Source of the DNA: Planctomycetota bacterium
Lineage (GTDB): Bacteria > Planctomycetota > JAJSAM01 > JAJVHW01
Direction of reading: 5' to 3'
DNA length: 64,000 bases
NCBI GenBank assembly: GCA_024280885.1
Contig: JAJRPF010000045.1
Span: 186,001 to 250,000 of the forward strand
Shown here: positions 60,126-64,000 of the stretch, one piece after another
Layout: each line of letters opens with the position of its first letter
Numbering within the stretch: the first letter of the stretch is position 1
Program-made: the position numbers and the translations under genes
Notes under the pieces: generated by a model
The model's database searches: none
Told to the model about the DNA's origin: nothing
Seen by the model: only the letters and a program-made list of their open reading frames with translations

Positions 60126-61172
60126 TCAGAGCGCGGCGGGGCTTGTGCGGATGGCTTCGAGGATCTGGAGGGCGAGCGAGACGGCGGCGAGACCCTCGTG
60201 ACCACTGACCTCGGGTTGGGCTCGATCTCGAACACAGCCGAGGAAGTGCTCGATCTCGGCGGTGAGCGCGTCGCCGGGCGGTACGGTCAGCCGCTCGGCC
60301 GAGAGGAGTTCACCGAAGACGGCGCCCTTCAGGTCGGCCAGCGACTTCGCTCCACGCTTCAACTCCAGCACCTTCTCGACGGTCAGATCGGGGCTCTTGC
60401 GATAGAGGAAACCCTCGCGCTCCCCGAAGTCGACGACGAGGTACGCAGCCGGGCTGAAGACGCGGATCTTGCGCTCGGTCTTCGTCGCGACGCGGCTCGC
60501 CGTGAGCGTGGCGACACAGCCGTTCTCGAACGTGACGCGTGCGTTCGCGATGTCCTCGTGGTGTGTCAGCACCGGGACACCGACGGCGTCGACCCGCACG
60601 GGCTTGCTACCCGCGAGGTGCAACACGATGTCGATGTCGTGAATCATCAGGTCCATCACCACGCCGACGTCCGCCGATCGGAACGAGAACGGAGCCACAC
60701 GCGCGGCCTCGATGAAGCGCGGCGAGATGTCGTGCTCGTGGAGCGCCCGCACGGCAGGGTTGAAGCGCTCGACGTGACCGACCTGTAGGATCGCGCCTGA
60801 CTTCTCGGCGGCGGCGATGAGATCGCGGCCCTCCTCGAGGGTGCGTACCATCGGCTTCTCGATCAACGTGGAGATACCGCGCTCAAGGAGCGGAAGAGCG
60901 ACCTGGTGATGCAGGGGCGTGGGGACGGCGATCGACACCGCTTCGAGATCGTCGGGCAATTCGTCGACCGTCGCCACGGCGCGGACACCATACGTATCTT
61001 CAGCCTGCGCTCGGATCTCCGGGCTCTGGTCCACCACGCACACCAGATCCGATCCTGGGAGTTCGTGGTGAATGCGCACGTGATGTCGACCGAACGCACC
61101 GGCACCGATCACGGCAGTGCGAACGGGACGAGATGCCGCCTCGGAAACGGGGGTGTCGGCCGTGTCGCTCAT
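60126..61172 (-). CDS. Gfo/Idh/MocA-family dehydrogenase of the lipid A block
   Basis: 348 residues. Rossmann motif VIGAGAFGRHHVRIHHELPG, canonical EKP in LIEKPMVRTLEEG, and GHVERFNPAVRAL, a motif common in NAD-dependent sugar-nucleotide 3-dehydrogenases. It lies just downstream of lpxA on the same strand (60 bp). That position and the family recall GnnA, which oxidises UDP-GlcNAc so that lipid A can be built on a diamino sugar; no GnnB aminotransferase is in the window, so this is only a suggestion. Confidence 0.8.
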   Translation of the reverse strand: MSDTADTPVSEAASRPVRTAVIGAGAFGRHHVRIHHELPGSDLVCVVDQSPEIRAQAEDTYGVRAVATVDELPDDLEAVSIAVPTPLHHQVALPLLERGISTLIEKPMVRTLEEGRDLIAAAEKSGAILQVGHVERFNPAVRALHEHDISPRFIEAARVAPFSFRSADVGVVMDLMIHDIDIVLHLAGSKPVRVDAVGVPVLTHHEDIANARVTFENGCVATLTASRVATKTERKIRVFSPAAYLVVDFGEREGFLYRKSPDLTVEKVLELKRGAKSLADLKGAVFGELLSAERLTVPPGDALTAEIEHFLGCVRDRAQPEVSGHEGLAAVSLALQILEAIRTSPAAL

Positions 61173-61232
61173 GCGTGCCTCCTCGCGCTCTGGTCATCGC
61201 TGCACGGGTCACCACCGCAGCCCGAACTTCCG

Positions 61233-62039
61233 TCAGTCGCGGAGCGCCTCGCGCGCCCGGCCGTGGTGCCCCGCGGCCATGCCCTCGAAATGCCGTCGCA
61301 AAGTCTCGATCTCTGGCGACGTGACACCGTCGTTGTCGAGTGCCTCGAACGAGTTCTGCCACGTCGCGTGCCGACGTCGAAAGAGATGTCGGAACGCCAC
61401 TTTCAGCAGTTTCACGCGCTCGGCGGGGATGCCGTTGCGCGCAAGCCCGACCGAGTTCACCTTCACGGTGCGCGCGGGATGGCCCTCGACCACCATGTAC
61501 GGCGGTGCGTCGCGGACCAGGCGCGACAGGCCGCCGACATACGCCAGCGTGCCGATCGTGCCGAAGTGGTGCATCGCTGCCGCGCCGTTCAGGATCGCCC
61601 CATCTTCGACCAGCACATGTCCGGCGAGGAGAACGTGGTTACTGAGGACAATCCCGTTGCGCACATCACAGTCGTGGGCGACGTGCGAGCCGACCAGCAG
61701 CATGTTGTCGTCGCCGATGCGGGTCAGTCCCCCACCGGAAACGGTGCCGCGGTGCACGGTAACGTGCTCGCGAAACAGGTTGCGCGATCCGACCTCGAGG
61801 CGCGTGATCTGGCCCGCATGCTTCTTGTCCTGTGGCTCGCTGCCGAGCACGGCTCCCTCGAAGACCACGTTCTCATCGCAAAATGTGGTGCCCGGCCCCT
61901 GCACGATCGCGTGTGCGCGGATCTCGTTGTCGCGTCCGAGCCGAACGCCGGGGCCGACGACGGCGAACGGGCCGATGGTCGTACCTTCATCGATCTCCGC
62001 GGACGGATCCACATGGGCAAGTGGATGGACGCCGCTCAT
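61233..62039 (-). CDS. lpxA: UDP-N-acetylglucosamine O-acyltransferase
   Basis: 268 residues, left-handed beta-helix. Transfers a hydroxyacyl chain from ACP to UDP-GlcNAc, the first step of lipid A synthesis. Hexapeptide repeats begin at VHPLAHVDPSAEIDEGTTIG; the catalytic histidine is in AAMHHFGTIG; the helical C-terminal domain contains AERVKLLKVAFRHLFRR. ATG 62039 overlaps the lpxC-fabZ stop by 4 bp. Confidence 0.96.
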   Translation of the reverse strand: MSGVHPLAHVDPSAEIDEGTTIGPFAVVGPGVRLGRDNEIRAHAIVQGPGTTFCDENVVFEGAVLGSEPQDKKHAGQITRLEVGSRNLFREHVTVHRGTVSGGGLTRIGDDNMLLVGSHVAHDCDVRNGIVLSNHVLLAGHVLVEDGAILNGAAAMHHFGTIGTLAYVGGLSRLVRDAPPYMVVEGHPARTVKVNSVGLARNGIPAERVKLLKVAFRHLFRRRHATWQNSFEALDNDGVTSPEIETLRRHFEGMAAGHHGRAREALRD

Positions 62040-63343
62040 GCGTCGGTCAGCATGAAATTGATCTGCGCTTCGCAGGCCAACTTCCCCTCGACCGTTGCCC
62101 GACAGTGCACGCGTGCCGACCGCGAACGAACCTTGAGCGCCTCGGCCTCGATCCTGAGCTGATCTCCGGGCACGACCGATCGACGCAGCTTGACGCGGTC
62201 GATCGAAAGCAACACGGCGAGCTTGTTCGTGTTGTCGAGTTTGCGGAAGAGGAGCACGCCCGCAAGCTGCGCCATCGCCTCGATGATGAGCACGCCGGGC
62301 ATGATCGGGGCCTGCGGCCAGTGGCCCTGGAAGAACGGCTCGTTGATCGTGACGTTCTTGATGCCGACAGCGCGTTTCAAGCCCTCGATCTCGATCACCC
62401 GGTCGATCAACAGGAACGGGTAACGGTGCGGCAGAATGCGCAGGATCTCGCGGATCTCGATCGTGGAATCGCGGCGCAATCCGTCGGCGATCTCCGTGTC
62501 CCGGACGTGCTTCAACAGCGCGTGCACCATCCGGTTGTTGAGATCGTGCCCGGCCTTCGTCGCCACGATCCGCGCATGCAGATCGAGGTTCATGAGGAAG
62601 AAGTCGCCGATCAGATCGAGCATCTTGTGGCGCACCGGCTCGTCCGGAAAGCGCATGCGGTTCTCGATCGGACCCTGCTCACCGAATACGAGCGTGTTCT
62701 CGTACGTCGCGCCCTTTCCGAGCCCCGCCTGCCGCAGCGCTGCCGCTTCGGCCTCCATGCAGAACGTGCGCGCGGGCGCGATCTCGTTGACGTACGCGTT
62801 CTCCGACATCCGCAGCCAGTAGTACTGCGCGCCGACGAACGGATTGTCCGCGTAGTCAAGCGTGTAGCTGAACGTCAAGCCGCGTTCGGCCGGCAGTGCG
62901 ACGATCGACGCTTCGCCGCCAGGCGAACTGACGGCAACCGGCGTAAGGAGCGAGAACTCCTTGCGGGGTTCGTCGAGATCCACCGGGCGGGCCGCGCGTA
63001 AGGCGTCCACGAAGGGCAGCGCGCTCCCATCAAGCCCCGGCAGTTCCGGTCCGTCGATCTCGATGACCGCGTTGTCGATCTGGAGTGAGAGACACGCCGA
63101 GAGCAGGTGCTCGATGGTGTGTACGTCGGCACCCTCGAAGCGAAGCGACGTCCGCCGTCCGGAGGTATCGACATAGTCCGCGTCGGCCGGGATGCGCGGC
63201 TGATCCGGCAAGTCGGTCCGCACGAACACGACGCCGTGGCCAGCAGGCGCGGGCAGGATACGAATCGTCGTGGCTTTCCCGGTGTGGAGTCCCACGCCGG
63301 AAAGCTCATAGGGCTGACTGATCGATCTCTGTTTGCGAGGCAC
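62036..63343 (-). CDS. lpxC-fabZ: Bifunctional LpxC deacetylase / FabZ dehydratase
   Basis: 435 residues. Residues 1-285 are LpxC, the zinc deacetylase that commits UDP-acyl-GlcNAc to lipid A: GVGLHTGKATTI, HTIEHLLSACL and HKMLDLIGDFFLMNLDL supply zinc ligands and catalytic residues. Residues 290-435 are FabZ, the hydroxyacyl-ACP dehydratase, with LPHRYPFLLIDRVIEIEG and FFQGHWPQAPIMPGVLIIEA. This fusion is known from Bacteroidota and Planctomycetota. Coupled to lpxA by ATGA. Only ordinary sequence is seen upstream to 63644. Confidence 0.95.
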   Translation of the reverse strand: MPRKQRSISQPYELSGVGLHTGKATTIRILPAPAGHGVVFVRTDLPDQPRIPADADYVDTSGRRTSLRFEGADVHTIEHLLSACLSLQIDNAVIEIDGPELPGLDGSALPFVDALRAARPVDLDEPRKEFSLLTPVAVSSPGGEASIVALPAERGLTFSYTLDYADNPFVGAQYYWLRMSENAYVNEIAPARTFCMEAEAAALRQAGLGKGATYENTLVFGEQGPIENRMRFPDEPVRHKMLDLIGDFFLMNLDLHARIVATKAGHDLNNRMVHALLKHVRDTEIADGLRRDSTIEIREILRILPHRYPFLLIDRVIEIEGLKRAVGIKNVTINEPFFQGHWPQAPIMPGVLIIEAMAQLAGVLLFRKLDNTNKLAVLLSIDRVKLRRSVVPGDQLRIEAEALKVRSRSARVHCRATVEGKLACEAQINFMLTDA

Positions 63344-63644
63344 CGTGAGAAGCCGATCGGAACTGTCTAGACGTGTCTCTCTGGGCTCTGCTGTCTGCCT
63401 ACCGCGGCCGTCCAGTACGCCAAGTCACTCGCGCACCGCCAGCGGCCCGGCCATTCGTCGCCGAACACGATCCGAGATCCGTACCTGACGTGTCATTGTC
63501 CAAGAAGCCAGGCTGCGAGTCCAGCGAGCGAGCGGCGGGCCCATCCGTACACGGACGTATCCTACGCCTGACCGCCCCCGCTCTCGTGCATCCGTCGACG
63601 AGTTAGGGAGGAGATGGCGTGGATAGCGTGATGCCGCCTCGAGG
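63344..63644. other. 301-bp gene-free spacer upstream of lpxC-fabZ
   Basis: No ORF with family features on either strand, no clear hairpin with U-run and no convincing -35/-10 pair by eye. It separates the skp-like gene end from lpxC-fabZ and probably carries the lpxC promoter. Confidence 0.4.
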
Positions 63645-64000
63645 CTATTTCGGGCGCCCGGCGTTCAGAAACTCCAGCACGGCAGGCGTCACATCCGCGC
63701 GGTCGTCGTGCCACAGGACGGCGCGCGTCGCGACCACGAGGTCGAGATCGGCCTCTTTCTCGAAGTTCGGCGACAACGGCGACGAGAGGAAGATCGCCGT
63801 GTACCCGTTCTCCTCGCCAAATGCCTGGCACTCGCGAACGATGTCTTTGTAGAGCAGCGCTTCCTTGCGACGCGCGTCGGTCTGGATGCGCCGCATCTCG
63901 TCTTCCTGATCGAATTTGATCTGGAAACGGATCATCTCCAAGTCGCGGCGGCGCTGCTGATACTCCGGCGAGCCCTCGTTCAGCGTCTGTAGCTCTTCGC
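63645..64000 (-). CDS. OmpH/Skp-family periplasmic chaperone, C-terminal part
   Basis: The 118 visible residues (EELQTLNEGSPEYQQRRRDL onward) form a long charged helix followed by KEALLYKDIVRECQAFGEEN and the terminal strand-helix unit VVATRAVLWHDDRADVT, the layout of Skp/OmpH tentacle proteins that escort outer-membrane proteins. The stop is TAG at 63645-63647; the start lies outside the window. The neighbourhood (lpxC-fabZ, lpxA downstream) matches the usual skp-lpx gene order. Confidence 0.8.
   Translation of the reverse strand, partial: EELQTLNEGSPEYQQRRRDLEMIRFQIKFDQEDEMRRIQTDARRKEALLYKDIVRECQAFGEENGYTAIFLSSPLSPNFEKEADLDLVVATRAVLWHDDRADVTPAVLEFLNAGRPK

Overview
The window is GC-rich, densely coded Gram-negative DNA, most likely from a member of the Planctomycetota. 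This is inferred from a LpxC-FabZ fusion beside lpxA, a cargo protein with a VPLPxA/PEP-CTERM-like C-terminus, a 1322-residue zinc-ribbon/TPR membrane protein and an M1-M28-PDZ fusion peptidase. No rRNA or other marker settles the phylum.

Region 1 (1-33449) is a surface-glycan locus. It starts with the edge of an MFS transporter. A CMP-legionaminate module follows: legF with a glycosyltransferase on the minus strand, then a frameshifted methyltransferase and legB-legC-legG-legI-legH-ptmE on the plus strand, every junction a 4-bp start/stop overlap. After a GT-B protein and a multi-pass membrane protein comes a second, five-gene, fully overlapping minus-strand operon: SpsF-like nucleotidyltransferase, Gfo/Idh/MocA dehydrogenase, class III aminotransferase, sulfotransferase-like protein and formyltransferase. 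It matches no pathway I recognise and is the best candidate for an undescribed sugar pathway. Next are the TPR protein, a wecE-GT2-formyltransferase-WbqC operon (4-formamido sugar), a GT-C enzyme, a second GT2, an SGNH/MBOAT O-acetylation pair and two more glycosyltransferases.

Region 2 (33677-40048) holds an exported M1-M28-PDZ peptidase, a PilZ protein and a CHASE-type hybrid histidine kinase.

Region 3 (about 40059-56514) is a 16.4-kb integrative element in the 3' half of tRNA-Glu(UUC). It is bounded by 103-bp direct repeats with three mismatches. GGTTATCA repeats, probably arm-type integrase sites, lie just inside both ends. It carries a tyrosine integrase, an excisionase-like HTH protein, a coupled DUF3987/primase/zinc-finger/HTH replication module, a serine resolvase and mostly unknown cargo. 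The cargo includes a 26-residue repeat protein, a PEP-CTERM-like protein, a lipoprotein, small membrane proteins and a run of small coupled coiled-coil ORFs. No capsid, terminase, relaxase or conjugation gene was recognised, so it looks like a satellite-type or integrative element relying on a helper.

Region 4 (56468-64000, all minus strand) is housekeeping: rpsB-tsf-pyrH-frr-tRNA-Glu, preceded by the lipid A block skp-like, lpxC-fabZ, lpxA and a Gfo/Idh/MocA dehydrogenase. Before insertion, the kinase gene and tRNA-Glu would have been convergent neighbours sharing one terminator hairpin.
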